Below are positions 26,711 through 35,181 of a stretch of DNA of 64,000 bases, one piece after another (within the stretch, counting starts at the first letter, position 1; every line of letters starts with the position of its first letter). Under the pieces are notes generated by a model. The model ran no database searches, was not told the origin of the DNA, and saw only the letters and a list, made by a program, of their open reading frames with translations. Position numbers and translations under genes: made by a program. The stretch is from Flavobacterium keumense (GTDB taxonomy: Bacteria > Bacteroidota > Bacteroidia > Flavobacteriales > Flavobacteriaceae): positions 2,356,001 through 2,420,000 of the forward strand of contig NZ_CP092332.1 in assembly GCF_029866485.1 (NCBI RefSeq), read 5' to 3'.

Positions 26711-27614
26711 AATATCCTTCCAATGGAATTTCCAATTGGTATTTTTTATTCGTAGGATTCACCATCTTAGTGGTGCGCAGCCACGGATTATGAATCTTCA
26801 ATATTTTATAATTAATCCCTTGTTGAAGTGCTAAACTAGCCAAATCGGTTACCGAACTATCAATTGTAATTTTCTTAGTAGCTACTATTTTGTATTGCTC
26901 CTCCTCTGTAATTGGAAAACTGTATTGTTCTGGATGTTCCATAATTTGTTTCAAGGCTAAAATTCGGAACACATAACGAGAAGTTTCGTCATTTAGCAAT
27001 AAATCATAGTAATTAGAAACTTTTTGAATATCCAATTGCTTTTTGATTCCGGTTCCACCCGCATTGTAAGACGCTGCCACTAAAGTCCAATTGCCAAATT
27101 TTTCTTTGGCTTTCAAAAAATAAGCACAAGCCGCTTCCGTCGCTTTTTCCAAGTGATAGCGTTCGTCAATATTCTCATTCACTTCTAAACCAATTTCTTT
27201 AGCCGTATCAGGCATAAACTGCCAAATTCCTTTAGCGCCAGCTGGAGAAACTACATTGACCAAACCACTTTCAATCACGGCAACATACTTAAAATCATCT
27301 GGAATTCCATTTTTCTTTAAAATAGGTTCGATGATTGCAAAAGCACGGTGCGCTCTTTTTAAAATTAATAAAGTCGAAGCGTTCAAATGCTTGTTCACCA
27401 ATAATTCTCTATCCAAACGTTCTTGCACATCTGCAATTTGCAACGGCACTCTTTCTCCTGCAAAATCAATTTGGGCTGGAAAATAATTCGGATTAAAACG
27501 AGCTATCCAATTACCGGGAAATTCTAATTTAGAAGCAAATATAAATAGACCGCTGATTAGCACTATTCCAATTAAAAGAAACGATTTACGAATCGTTGTT
27601 GTTTGTTTTTTCAT
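26709..27614 (-). CDS. Lytic transglycosylase (MltD-like) with truncated LysM-like tail
   Basis: The 301-residue protein has an N-terminal membrane or signal segment (residues ~10-27). A lytic transglycosylase core covers ~90-215: FKYVAVIESGLVNVVSPAGAKGIWQFMP, whose Glu in IESG is the catalytic acid, and WTLVAASYNAGGTGI. Such enzymes cleave the glycan strand of peptidoglycan to form 1,6-anhydro-muramyl ends. The C-terminal part (SSVTDLASLALQQGINYKILKIHNPWL) resembles one LysM-type wall-binding repeat. It is followed 11 bases upstream in the genome by the hydrolase gene in the same direction. Cell envelope location is expected. Confidence 0.88.
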   Translation of the reverse strand: MKKQTTTIRKSFLLIGIVLISGLFIFASKLEFPGNWIARFNPNYFPAQIDFAGERVPLQIADVQERLDRELLVNKHLNASTLLILKRAHRAFAIIEPILKKNGIPDDFKYVAVIESGLVNVVSPAGAKGIWQFMPDTAKEIGLEVNENIDERYHLEKATEAACAYFLKAKEKFGNWTLVAASYNAGGTGIKKQLDIQKVSNYYDLLLNDETSRYVFRILALKQIMEHPEQYSFPITEEEQYKIVATKKITIDSSVTDLASLALQQGINYKILKIHNPWLRTTKMVNPTNKKYQLEIPLEGY

Positions 27615-27625
27615 TTATTCTATTT

Positions 27626-28306
27626 TTATTTAGAAAACTCACCTAAAATTATTGCAGGTAAATTTTCATTCAACCATTTGTATTTACTTAAAATCATGAT
27701 GTGTGTTCCGCCTTTTACTACAATACAATCTTTAATGTATTGAATTGGAAACACCTCATCGGCATCGCCGTGAATGTGAATTACATTCGGATCAACTTGG
27801 GTTATATCCCACAATACAATGCGTTCTATAGCCCAATCCAAATAATGTACATCGCGAACCGAAAGATACCTTTCATATAATTTCAATCGATGTGCTATGG
27901 ATTTCCCAAAAGAAAAAGCACTCAACTTTTCCATATTCGAAAAAATCGATGTTGGAATTAATTTGTACGCTTTCGTAGTTTTGGCAATTTTCATTCGGCG
28001 AGGGAATTCTATATTTGATTTCACACTCGAAATAATAATGACCTTCAGTGGATTCAAAAAATCTGCCATTTCTTGCACCAAAATTCCTCCGAAAGAAACA
28101 CCAATCAAAACAGGATTTGACGCTGTGATTTTTTCAGCTATTCGTTTGGCATAATCCTTTAAAGATTCATTTGCTATAGGTAATTCCCAATCTAAAAAAT
28201 GTACTTCAAAAAGCGAGTCCGGCAAAACAATACGCTCAAAAATCAACGAACTAGCCGCCAATCCAGGCATGAAATAAACCGAAATCTTTTTGTTATTCAT
28301 TTTCAA
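27626..28306 (-). CDS. Alpha/beta hydrolase
   Basis: The 226-residue protein has an alpha/beta-hydrolase core. The nucleophile elbow is GVSFGG (Ser near residue 71), the acidic residue fits HGDADEVFP near residue 177 and the His is in GGTHIMI near residue 201. It lacks a clear signal peptide, so it is probably cytoplasmic. MPGLAASSLIFERI at the front is typical of small esterase-like members. In-frame ATGs at 28306 and 28300 are both possible. It is probably co-transcribed with the transglycosylase gene 11 bases downstream. The substrate is unknown. Confidence 0.82.
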   Translation of the reverse strand: MKMNNKKISVYFMPGLAASSLIFERIVLPDSLFEVHFLDWELPIANESLKDYAKRIAEKITASNPVLIGVSFGGILVQEMADFLNPLKVIIISSVKSNIEFPRRMKIAKTTKAYKLIPTSIFSNMEKLSAFSFGKSIAHRLKLYERYLSVRDVHYLDWAIERIVLWDITQVDPNVIHIHGDADEVFPIQYIKDCIVVKGGTHIMILSKYKWLNENLPAIILGEFSK

Positions 28307-28354
28307 AAAACCATTACTTCAATGTAAAAATAAGGATATTTTTATTAAGTGTTG

Positions 28355-28560
28355 AACCCGTTGGGTAAAATTAGTTTTTGATGAAAATTTCACGGCAGTT
28401 CGAGTGATTTTCGTCAGAAAATCGTATCGAAAACAAGTGAAATGTTATTAAAAACGATTAACTACGTTGAACCTAAAGGTTTCTCGATACATTTTTTGTT
28501 CCATTTCATTGCACAAAAAACACTCGAATTGACGTTTTTAATAATTACACCCAACGGGTT
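28355..28560. repeat. 206-bp palindromic element with 12-bp terminal inverted repeats
   Basis: AACCCGTTGGGT (28355-28366) and ACCCAACGGGTT (28549-28560) are perfect inverted repeats bounding the whole gene-free gap between the hydrolase and the ABC-F gene. Inside, TTCGAGTG (28399-28406) faces CACTCGAA (28521-28528), and GTATCGA-type motifs occur on both arms, so the arms are a long imperfect palindrome. No protein-like frame fits. It looks like a MITE or a large REP-type hairpin. No clear target-site duplication is visible. Confidence 0.6.
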
Positions 28561-28604
28561 AGGTATTGACTCGAAAAGAACAAATGCTAAATGTCACAAT
28601 AAAC

Positions 28605-30239
28605 CTACTTCTCTATTTCTCTCAGGTTTTCCATTTTCTTGTGCGCCAAGAAACCAGCTACATCCTCAAAGTGTTCTACCACCCTTTTGTTAGTAAATTC
28701 AAAAACTTTGGTGGCTAAACCGTCCAAGAAGTCACGGTCGTGCGATACTAAAATCAAAGTGCCATCAAAATCTTTTAACGCATCTTTGATAATGTCTTTG
28801 GTTTTCATATCCAAGTGATTCGAAGGTTCATCGAGAATCAACAAGTTAACAGGTTCTAACAACAATTTAATCATCGCCAAACGCGTTTTTTCTCCTCCAG
28901 AAAGCACTTTCACTTTCTTAGTAATATCATCACCTTGAAACATAAAAGCGCCTAAAATATTTTTGATTTGCGTACGAATTTCTCCTACTGCAATACTATC
29001 AATAGTTTCAAAAATAGTAAGATTTTCATCCAATAATGCCGCTTGATTTTGAGCAAAATAACCTATTTGGGCATTGTGACCTATTTCCACACTACCACTA
29101 TCAATCCCTATTTCCTTCATGATAGCTTTAATCATAGTTGATTTACCTTCTCCATTTTTTCCAACAAAAGCGACTTTTTGTCCGCGTTCAATAACTAAAT
29201 TAGCATCTTTAAACACCACATGATCACCGTACGATTTAGACAATTCCTTCACAATCACTGGATATTGCCCAGAACGAGCTGCTGGTGGGAATTTCAATTT
29301 CAAAGCGGATGTATCAACTTCATCCACCTGAACGATTTCTAGTTTTTCTAGCATCTTCACACGCGATTGTACCGCATCTGTTTTAGAAAAAGTCCCTTTA
29401 AAACGTTCAATAAAAGCTCTATTATCGGCAATCATTTTTTGTTGCTCATCGTAGGCTTTTTGCTGGTGCATACGACGGTCTTTTCGCAATTCTAAATAAT
29501 GAGAATACTTGGCTTTATAATCATAAATACGTCCCATAGTTACTTCTATAGTACGATTGGTAATGTTATCTACAAAAGCTCTATCGTGCGAAATCACCAC
29601 TACTGCTTTGGCTTGATTGACCAAGAAATCTTCTAACCACTGAATACTTTCAATATCCATGTGGTTCGTTGGCTCATCGAGCAAAATCAAATCGGGTTTT
29701 TTCAATAAAATTTTAGCCAATTCGATACGCATTCTCCAACCTCCAGAAAACTCCGAAGTTTGACGTGTAAAATCTTCGCGAACAAACCCTAAACCTAGCA
29801 AGATTTTCTCTACCTCGGCTTCATAATTCACTTCCTCAATAGCGTAGTATTTCTCACTCAAATCCGAAACACGCTCAATCAACTTCATGTACTCATCACT
29901 TTCATAATCTGTACGAATGGTCAATTGTTCATTAATAGCGTCAATTTCATCTTTCATTTTAAAAACTTCACCAAACGCCTTAGACGTTTCTTCCATTACA
30001 GTCGCTCCGTCCGTAGTCAATAAATGCTGTGGCAAATAAGCTACTACCGCCTCTTTGGGAGCCGAAATAGAACCTGTCGAAGGTTTACTGTGACCAGCAA
30101 TAATTTTTAAAAGCGTCGATTTTCCCGCTCCATTTTTACCCATAAGGGCAATTTTATCATTTTCATTAATGGCAAAAGAAACATCACTAAAGAGTGTTGT
30201 TCCGCCAAATTGCACCGAAATATCGTTAACTGTAATCAT
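28605..30239 (-). CDS. ABC-F family ATP-binding cassette protein
   Basis: The 544-residue protein begins MITVNDISVQFGGTTLFSDV and contains two nucleotide-binding domains. Walker A is GKNGAGKSTLLK near residue 40 and GKNGEGKSTM near residue 365. Signature motifs are EFSGGWRMRIELAKILL and LSGGEKTRLAMIKLLL, and Walker B strands are LILLDEPTNHMD and LLILDEPSNHLD. There are no membrane helices, and a charged linker with KDRRMHQQKAYDEQQKMIADN joins the domains. ABC-F proteins act on the ribosome in translation control or antibiotic protection; this one looks like the housekeeping Uup/YbiT/EttA type. The open frame extends 45 codons upstream into the promoter and was not used. Confidence 0.92.
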   Translation of the reverse strand: MITVNDISVQFGGTTLFSDVSFAINENDKIALMGKNGAGKSTLLKIIAGHSKPSTGSISAPKEAVVAYLPQHLLTTDGATVMEETSKAFGEVFKMKDEIDAINEQLTIRTDYESDEYMKLIERVSDLSEKYYAIEEVNYEAEVEKILLGLGFVREDFTRQTSEFSGGWRMRIELAKILLKKPDLILLDEPTNHMDIESIQWLEDFLVNQAKAVVVISHDRAFVDNITNRTIEVTMGRIYDYKAKYSHYLELRKDRRMHQQKAYDEQQKMIADNRAFIERFKGTFSKTDAVQSRVKMLEKLEIVQVDEVDTSALKLKFPPAARSGQYPVIVKELSKSYGDHVVFKDANLVIERGQKVAFVGKNGEGKSTMIKAIMKEIGIDSGSVEIGHNAQIGYFAQNQAALLDENLTIFETIDSIAVGEIRTQIKNILGAFMFQGDDITKKVKVLSGGEKTRLAMIKLLLEPVNLLILDEPSNHLDMKTKDIIKDALKDFDGTLILVSHDRDFLDGLATKVFEFTNKRVVEHFEDVAGFLAHKKMENLREIEK

Positions 30240-30297
30240 TGCGTAGTGGAATTGTATATTGGAAAATCGATCATTCAACCTCCCGTTTTTGAAGGCG

Positions 30298-30305
30298 CAA
30301 ATATA
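30298..30305 (-). promoter_or_regulatory. -7 element TATATTTG of the ABC-F gene
   Basis: On the minus strand TATATTTG matches the consensus 59 bases before the ATG at 30239. Confidence 0.55.
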
Positions 30306-30473
30306 ATTCAAATCCCTCGTTGTTTGAATGTATTGTGTGAAGATTTTTAATAACGAAGAAAAACCACGAAGCAATCGGGCCGCAGATTTGCAGATTTTCT
30401 TTCACTAAATCCCAAAGCGTCGGGAGACGTTTATGGTAATTTCACCCAAGGGTTTATACAACAAATAGATATT

Positions 30474-30649
30474 GTCCCTACGGGACATTAAGTTAGACAA
30501 GTTCGTCCAATACCAAAATAGAATCCCTAACGGGATTTTTTTAGGATAAATTAGAGTTTTTATATCTTTTTTATTTTTCACACACTGTCCCGTAGGGACA
30601 AAAGCCTGGTAATTAGGTAGTCTGTATTAGAACAGAAGTCCCATAGGGA
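30474..30649. repeat. REP-like hairpin cluster A (four hairpins)
   Basis: The gene-free stretch 30306-30933 holds four short palindromes spaced about 50-63 bases: GTCCCTACGGGAC (30474-30486), AATCCCTAACGGGATT (30522-30537), GTCCCGTAGGGAC (30587-30599) and TCCCATAGGGA (30639-30649). The first three recur in the same order in cluster B (40973-41080). The rest of the stretch shows only a degenerate AT-rich background and the 31-bp repeat at 30696-30726. This fits dispersed REP/BIME-type repeats, usually mobilised by a REP-associated transposase encoded elsewhere. Confidence 0.7.
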
Positions 30650-30695
30650 TGAAATTAAAGAGATTACTTAAACTCTTTTTCCTAACTAATCGATA

Positions 30696-30726
30696 CTTCC
30701 TTGCCTGTGGCAGGCAGGTATGTGGT
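30696..30726. repeat. 31-bp dispersed repeat, copy 2
   Basis: It matches 2148-2178 at 28 of 31 bases. Here the centre is an intact hairpin TGCCTG-TGG-CAGGCA (30702-30716). Confidence 0.6.
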
Positions 30727-30933
30727 GAAAAATCAAATCAAATTGCATTAATAATCATCAAAAACACATTTAATGCGTTACTGAAAAAGAAGTAACACAG
30801 ATTAAAACCAACTAAATCTTCTAAAACCTATATTTTTAAAAATACTGATTACCAATAATTTATATTATTAAAAATAGTAGAAAATATTGTTTCGTGTATT
30901 TTTTCAAAATAAACAAACCGTAATTCTGAAATT

Positions 30934-30941
30934 TACATTTG
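30934..30941 (+). promoter_or_regulatory. -7 element TACATTTG
   Basis: TACATTTG matches TAnnTTTG 45 bases before the ATG at 30986, and lies inside the upstream extension of that frame, arguing for the shorter protein. Confidence 0.45.
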
Positions 30942-30985
30942 TAAATCAATGGCAACATCGATTAACCTTATTAACCCCACACATT

Positions 30986-31396
30986 ATGATTTCAAAACAA
31001 ACCAATGCAATAATAACAATTGCATCAAACGGTATCATTTTGAATCCCAAATCAAGTAACAAAGAACAAATTCCATTTGCTGATATTACTAAAATTCATA
31101 TTAATATCCAGCAACGGCTGTTTGTATTCAAAAGCTTTTTGATTGGTTACTTTATTTTTACGCTGTTTTGTTTGCAATACCTTAACTTAGAATTGTCAAT
31201 TTTATCTGTTTTAATTTTCTGTATTAACTTTGTAGTAATGAATACCCTCGATTTTAAAACCTACCGACTACAAATTATTTTAAAAAATAATACCGTCATT
31301 GAGAAACGCATTCCTAAAAAATTGAAATACGAATTCATCACGGTGATTAACTATGTGCGAAATCAATTACATTCAAGAAGTGAAATTATTTTGTAA
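30986..31396 (+). CDS. Small membrane protein of unknown function
   Basis: The 136-residue protein (MISKQTNAIITIASNGIILNP onward) has a beta-rich front, then two adjacent hydrophobic helices (about residues 47-65 and 68-88), then a mixed C-terminal half with YRLQIILKNNTVIEKRIPKKLKYEF. The layout, soluble halves around a helical hairpin, resembles bacterial PH-domain-like membrane proteins, but similarity is weak. The frame extends 33 codons upstream over the promoter box, so ATG 30986 is preferred. It precedes the kelch gene by 49 bases and may share its transcript. No function is assigned. Confidence 0.6.
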   Translation: MISKQTNAIITIASNGIILNPKSSNKEQIPFADITKIHINIQQRLFVFKSFLIGYFIFTLFCLQYLNLELSILSVLIFCINFVVMNTLDFKTYRLQIILKNNTVIEKRIPKKLKYEFITVINYVRNQLHSRSEIIL

Positions 31397-31445
31397 TTTA
31401 TAAAAAAACAATAATTTAGAGAAAATTTTCGAAACAATACCGTCT

Positions 31446-32825
31446 ATGAAACGATTCGTATTTATTTTCTTAATTGCTTTAACAACCTGCCAAGCCCAAC
31501 CTATACTAGGTCGAAGCACGGAACATCTCCTTTTTAAAGAAGCAAAATCTGGTCAAGCCATTTTAATACTAAAAGATTCCCTACTGTATAAAGGAAATCC
31601 TATACAACAACATCAATTTTCACACACGCCCTATCCAAGCGTTTTAAAAGATTACTTGCCTTTTTCAATATACAATAAAACCTACCTTGTTTATCGTGGT
31701 TGTGGTGCCGTATTAGAATGGAGAAATGATTCTATCGTTAGAGTAGACAACTCTTTCTTGCACCGAAATCAATATTTTGCAAGCACTTTTACTTATAAAA
31801 ATAAGATATACTTCTTCGGGGGTTACGGCTTGTTTACTTATAAAAACATCCTAACCAAATATAATATACAATCAAAAGAATGGGAAGAAGAAGAAACTTT
31901 TGGAGTTCCTCCTAGCCCTAGAAGATTTGCCTTAAGTGTAATTGTAAAAGATGATTTTTATGTTTTTGGTGGTTACGAAAAAGACGAAGACAATTTTTTG
32001 CAAAATAAAGGGGTTGAGCCAATTGTATGGAAACTACATTTACCCTCTATGACATGGTCAAAAATTGGAAAGTTCAACAGTACAATAAATAGTAACACAA
32101 AAGACGGGATCGCTTCAAGTTTCATCATTAATGAAAAATTATATATCATTCCATTAATGGAATATTCTTATGTTTATGAAGTTGATTTGAAAAAGAATAC
32201 AATTACAACATTTAAGGGAAAAGCAAAAAGCGTTGAACAATCCTTTTACGACTACAAGACTAATGAAGTAGTTTATATTTATAAAGATGGTGATGGAGTT
32301 AAAAGTTTATTACGCACTCCATTACAAGAATTTTTAGGCAAACAGGTCGACCAACAAGTATTCTTATTGCCTTGGTATCAAAACTTGGAGGTAACTACTA
32401 TTTTAACAACTATCTTGAGTATTTTAGGAATAGTAAGTTTGGTATTCTATTTCGGTAAAAGAAAACCTAATTTCAAACCCTTTAATGGTATTACTTTTAA
32501 AACAGATGAATCCAATTATTATTACAAAGGGAAACTACTAGATACATTTGAAGAGGCAGAGTTGCGCATCCTAGACTATTTGGTTCAAAACAGACAACGT
32601 TTTATTCCGCTTAATGAATTGAATCATTTGTATGAAAATGAAGTTCAAATGGATAATTTTACTACCGTGGTAAAACGAAGAGAAGTCGCTTTGGCTAGTC
32701 TCATGGCTAAACTACTTTTTATAACAGAAAGTACAGAGAAAGATATTCTCGTTTATCGAAGAAGTCCCAACGACAAACGAATGAAAGAAATCAAACTAAA
32801 AGATAATTTTATTAGGGTGAAATAA
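31446..32825 (+). CDS. Kelch-repeat membrane protein with C-terminal winged-helix-like domain
   Basis: The 459-residue protein starts with a signal peptide (MKRFVFIFLIALTTCQAQ). Residues ~60-310 form kelch-type propeller blades: NKIYFFGGYGLFTYKN, RRFALSVIVKDDFYVFGGYEKDE, WKLHLPSMTWSKIG. A single membrane helix spans ~317-337 (TTILTTILSILGIVSLVFYFG). The ~120-residue cytoplasmic tail has EEAELRILDYLVQNRQRFIPL, a KRREVALASLMAKL helix and a VYRRSPNDKRMKEIKL hairpin, a pattern like an OmpR-type winged helix. That suggests a ToxR-like one-component regulator sensing outside the membrane. The kelch part is clear; the DNA-binding tail is inference. Confidence 0.72.
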   Translation: MKRFVFIFLIALTTCQAQPILGRSTEHLLFKEAKSGQAILILKDSLLYKGNPIQQHQFSHTPYPSVLKDYLPFSIYNKTYLVYRGCGAVLEWRNDSIVRVDNSFLHRNQYFASTFTYKNKIYFFGGYGLFTYKNILTKYNIQSKEWEEEETFGVPPSPRRFALSVIVKDDFYVFGGYEKDEDNFLQNKGVEPIVWKLHLPSMTWSKIGKFNSTINSNTKDGIASSFIINEKLYIIPLMEYSYVYEVDLKKNTITTFKGKAKSVEQSFYDYKTNEVVYIYKDGDGVKSLLRTPLQEFLGKQVDQQVFLLPWYQNLEVTTILTTILSILGIVSLVFYFGKRKPNFKPFNGITFKTDESNYYYKGKLLDTFEEAELRILDYLVQNRQRFIPLNELNHLYENEVQMDNFTTVVKRREVALASLMAKLLFITESTEKDILVYRRSPNDKRMKEIKLKDNFIRVK

Positions 32826-32828
32826 ATA

Positions 32829-32860
32829 AAAAACTCGCATCAATTAATGCGAGTTTTTTT
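32829..32860. terminator. Bidirectional terminator after the kelch gene
   Basis: The stem AAAAACTCGCAT/ATGCGAGTTTTT has a 6-base loop with T-rich flanks both ways, between convergent genes. Confidence 0.85.
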
Positions 32861-32874
32861 AGTATAAGATGAAG

Positions 32875-34050
32875 TTATTCCTTTCGCCACTTTTTGGTTT
32901 CCTCAAAAACATGTTCTAAAATAGCTTGTTCTTTTTCGTCAAAATCAACATTCCTACGACTCATGACTAACCTAGCCGTAGCAAAAGCTTTACTTGTTGT
33001 ATAAGTTGTAAATCCAGCGGCACCACCCCAAGAAAAACTCGGTACAAAATTACGAGGGAAACCACTACCAAAAATATTGGCACTCACCCCTACTACTGTT
33101 CCTGTATTGAACATAGTATTAATACCACACTTGCTATGATCACCCATCATTAAACCACAAAATTGCAAGCCGGTTTTTGCAAAACCTTCGGTTTCGTAAC
33201 TCCACAATCTCACTTCTTCATAATTATTTTTAAGGTTGGAATTGTTACTATCTGCACCAATATTACACCACTCTCCTAAAACGGAATTCCCTAAAAATCC
33301 GTCATGCCCTTTGTTAGAATAACCAAATAAAACCGAATTATTCACTTCTCCCCCAATTTTAGAATACGGACCAACAGTAGTAGCTCCATAGACTTTAGTA
33401 GCGAGTTTTACCCCTGCCCCTTCGCACAAAGCAAAAGGCCCACGGATCACAGAACCTTCCATGATCTCAGTATTTTTACCAATATAAATAGGTCCTGTAG
33501 CAGCATTCAAAGTCACAAACTCTAATGTTGCACCTTCTTCAATAAAAATATTTTCAGGAGCAATCACGTTCACTGATTTTGGAATGGGTTGTGATTTTCT
33601 ATCTTGAGTCAACAACTCAAAATCAGCACGAAGAGCAACATCATTTTTAGAAAAAATATCCCAAGTATGTTCAACCTTTAAACACTCATCGATATATTCT
33701 AGTATTTCATAGGTGTCAAAATTAACCTCATCTTGTTCCTCATGGGTAAAGAAAGCAATCACTTCTTCTCCTTTAAAAATAGCTTGATTGGATTCTAAAT
33801 TCTGAATCATTCCAACCAAAGTTGGATTAGGCAAAAACGAAGCGTTAATCATCACGTTTTGCTCCATTTCGACCATAGGATATTTTTTCGAAAGGTATTC
33901 TTCTGTCACAGTCGTTGTTGTAGAACCCAAATAGGCTTCCCATTTTTGACGAATAGTCAAAATTCCAATTAAAATATCAGCCACTGGGCGTGTGAAAGTA
34001 AATGGCAAAAGGGCATTTCGTGCAGGACCGTCAAAAAGGATATAATTCAT
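32875..34050 (-). CDS. GlmU-family sugar-nucleotide protein (TIGR03991 type)
   Basis: The 391-residue protein combines a degenerate N-terminal nucleotidyltransferase-like part (MNYILFDGPARNALLPFTFTRPVADI) with a left-handed beta-helix of hexapeptide repeats (IYIGKNTEIMEGSVIRGPFALCEGAGVKLATKVYG, GHDGFLGNSVLGEWCNIGADSNNSNLKN). This matches the Bacteroidetes GlmU-like family annotated as UDP-N-acetylglucosamine diphosphorylase/glucosamine-1-phosphate acetyltransferase. The canonical LxxGxGTRM pyrophosphorylase loop is not evident, so enzymatic activity of the N-terminal part is uncertain. It is encoded just downstream of rpmE in the same direction, a linkage I recall in related genomes. Confidence 0.85.
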   Translation of the reverse strand: MNYILFDGPARNALLPFTFTRPVADILIGILTIRQKWEAYLGSTTTTVTEEYLSKKYPMVEMEQNVMINASFLPNPTLVGMIQNLESNQAIFKGEEVIAFFTHEEQDEVNFDTYEILEYIDECLKVEHTWDIFSKNDVALRADFELLTQDRKSQPIPKSVNVIAPENIFIEEGATLEFVTLNAATGPIYIGKNTEIMEGSVIRGPFALCEGAGVKLATKVYGATTVGPYSKIGGEVNNSVLFGYSNKGHDGFLGNSVLGEWCNIGADSNNSNLKNNYEEVRLWSYETEGFAKTGLQFCGLMMGDHSKCGINTMFNTGTVVGVSANIFGSGFPRNFVPSFSWGGAAGFTTYTTSKAFATARLVMSRRNVDFDEKEQAILEHVFEETKKWRKE

Positions 34051-34100
34051 TTTGAGAAATTACAAAGTTATAAAGCTTCAAAGTTACAAAGTTTTTAAAT

Positions 34101-34127
34101 AAAAAAGCCCCGCTTATTGCGAGGCTT
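34101..34127 (-). terminator. Rho-independent terminator of rpmE
   Basis: On the minus strand AAAGCCTCGC pairs with GCGGGGCTTT (one G-U pair) and is followed by T-rich sequence. Confidence 0.8.
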
Positions 34128-34151
34128 TGTATACTAAGAAACGAATTAAAA

Positions 34152-34403
34152 TTATTTAATGTGTTTTGCGTATTTAGTTTTGAATTTATCGATACGTCCT
34201 GCAGTATCAATTAATTTAGATTTACCTGTATAAAAAGGGTGAGATGTTCTAGAAATCTCCATTTTAACAACTGGATATTCTACACCATCAACAGTGATAG
34301 TTTCTTTAGTTTCTGCAGTAGATTTAGTAATAAAAACGTCGTCATTTGACATGTCTTTAAAAGCAACTAATCTGTAATTTTCTGGGTGTACACCTTTTTT
34401 CAT
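34152..34403 (-). CDS. rpmE: 50S ribosomal protein L31, type B (bL31)
   Basis: The 83-residue protein starts [19 protein letters not shown] and ends with [25 protein letters not shown], the type B bL31 pattern. It has no Cys residues, so it is the zinc-independent form. Type B proteins replace the zinc form under zinc limitation in many bacteria, though in flavobacteria this may be the standard copy. It has an exact promoter (34517-34545) with an unusually long leader of about 105 bases and its own terminator. Confidence 0.95.
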   Translation of the reverse strand: MKKGVHPENYRLVAFKDMSNDDVFITKSTAETKETITVDGVEYPVVKMEISRTSHPFYTGKSKLIDTAGRIDKFKTKYAKHIK

Positions 34404-34510
34404 CGTAATTCTTTTTTATTAGTTTCAATTATAATTGCGCTTTGAAGCTTTTCCTCGAACAGAAAAGGTATAAACCAATTATAACTTTTTGTTTTTACAT
34501 TATTATTTTG
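34404..34510 (-). promoter_or_regulatory. Long untranslated leader of rpmE
   Basis: The promoter at 34517-34545 leaves about 105 bases before the rpmE ATG, longer than for other ribosomal genes here. Ribosomal-protein genes often autoregulate through such leaders. A TTTTCTGTTCGAGGAAAAG hairpin-like segment lies in the middle. No known leader class was recognised. Confidence 0.3.
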
Positions 34511-34516
34511 AGTGTG

Positions 34517-34545
34517 CAAATTTACACTTATTTTTCAATAAACAA
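34517..34545 (-). promoter_or_regulatory. Promoter of rpmE (TTG-N18-TAAATTTG)
   Basis: On the minus strand TTG (34543-34545) and TAAATTTG (34517-34524) are 18 bases apart, an exact Bacteroidetes promoter. Confidence 0.75.
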
Positions 34546-34613
34546 ATCTTTACTCTACTTTTTTTATCCATCGCTAAATCGCGATTTTTAGCAGCAAATA
34601 AATTGGGAATTGC

Positions 34614-34621
34614 TATATTTG
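34614..34621 (+). promoter_or_regulatory. -7 element TATATTTG of the DUF4199 operon
   Basis: TATATTTG matches the consensus 26 bases before the ATG at 34648. Confidence 0.55.
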
Positions 34622-34647
34622 TAGATTAATTTTAAATCTTCCGCATC

Positions 34648-35175
34648 ATGATAAACGAAATTATTAAAAGAAATGGAGTAACTTATGGAATACTAACCGG
34701 TGTTTTTTCAGCAGTATTTACAGCCACCATTTATGCTGTCAACATAAATCTATTTACGTCGCTCTGGTTAGGATTATCGAGTATCGCTTTTTATTTAATC
34801 ATATCTATTGTTTTACTTTCAAAAACAAAGAAGGAATTAAATGGTCATTTTAGCTTTAAAGAAGCATTTACTACCTATTTCATCTGTAGTTTGATTGGAA
34901 TATTGATTGGAACTACATTTAACATTTTGTTGTTCAATGTAATCGACCCATCAGCTCAAGACACTGTAAAAGAACTAACAATTAAAAGTGCAGTAGAAAC
35001 AATGCAAAAATTTAACACTCCTGCCGCAGCAATCAATGAAGCTATTGCAAACATGAAAGAAAACAACCCTTATTCAACAATAGGTTTAATTAAAGGCTCT
35101 CTTTCAAGTCTTGTTTTTAGTTCGATTATTGGTTTAATAATGGCCGCATTTTTCAAAAGCAAATCTCAAGAATAA
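34648..35175 (+). CDS. DUF4199 family membrane protein
   Basis: The 175-residue protein has four hydrophobic helices (about residues 12-30, 35-54, 70-95 and 145-168) and a hydrophilic loop between helices three and four (DPSAQDTVKELTIKSAVETMQ). The order of helices and the FSFKEAFTTYFICSLIG segment match DUF4199, a Bacteroidetes inner-membrane family of unknown role. It starts an operon with the GT2 gene six bases on, which suggests a link with polyprenyl-sugar or envelope synthesis, but no activity can be read from the sequence. Confidence 0.8.
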   Translation: MINEIIKRNGVTYGILTGVFSAVFTATIYAVNINLFTSLWLGLSSIAFYLIISIVLLSKTKKELNGHFSFKEAFTTYFICSLIGILIGTTFNILLFNVIDPSAQDTVKELTIKSAVETMQKFNTPAAAINEAIANMKENNPYSTIGLIKGSLSSLVFSSIIGLIMAAFFKSKSQE

Positions 35176-35181
35176 TTTTAA

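Noticed and set aside
28442..28693. 83-codon frame over the palindromic element
   Set aside because: It spans the inverted-repeat element and the antisense of the ABC-F C-terminus; no domain or signal is visible.
30474..30649. Possible CRISPR array
   Set aside because: Repeats are short palindromes of differing sequence, with no constant direct repeat and no unique spacers of even length; no cas genes occur in the window.
34060..34093. Direct repeat TTACAAAGTT twice, 24 bases apart
   Set aside because: Short AT-rich simple sequence in the spacer between the GlmU-like gene and rpmE; no structure or function suggested.
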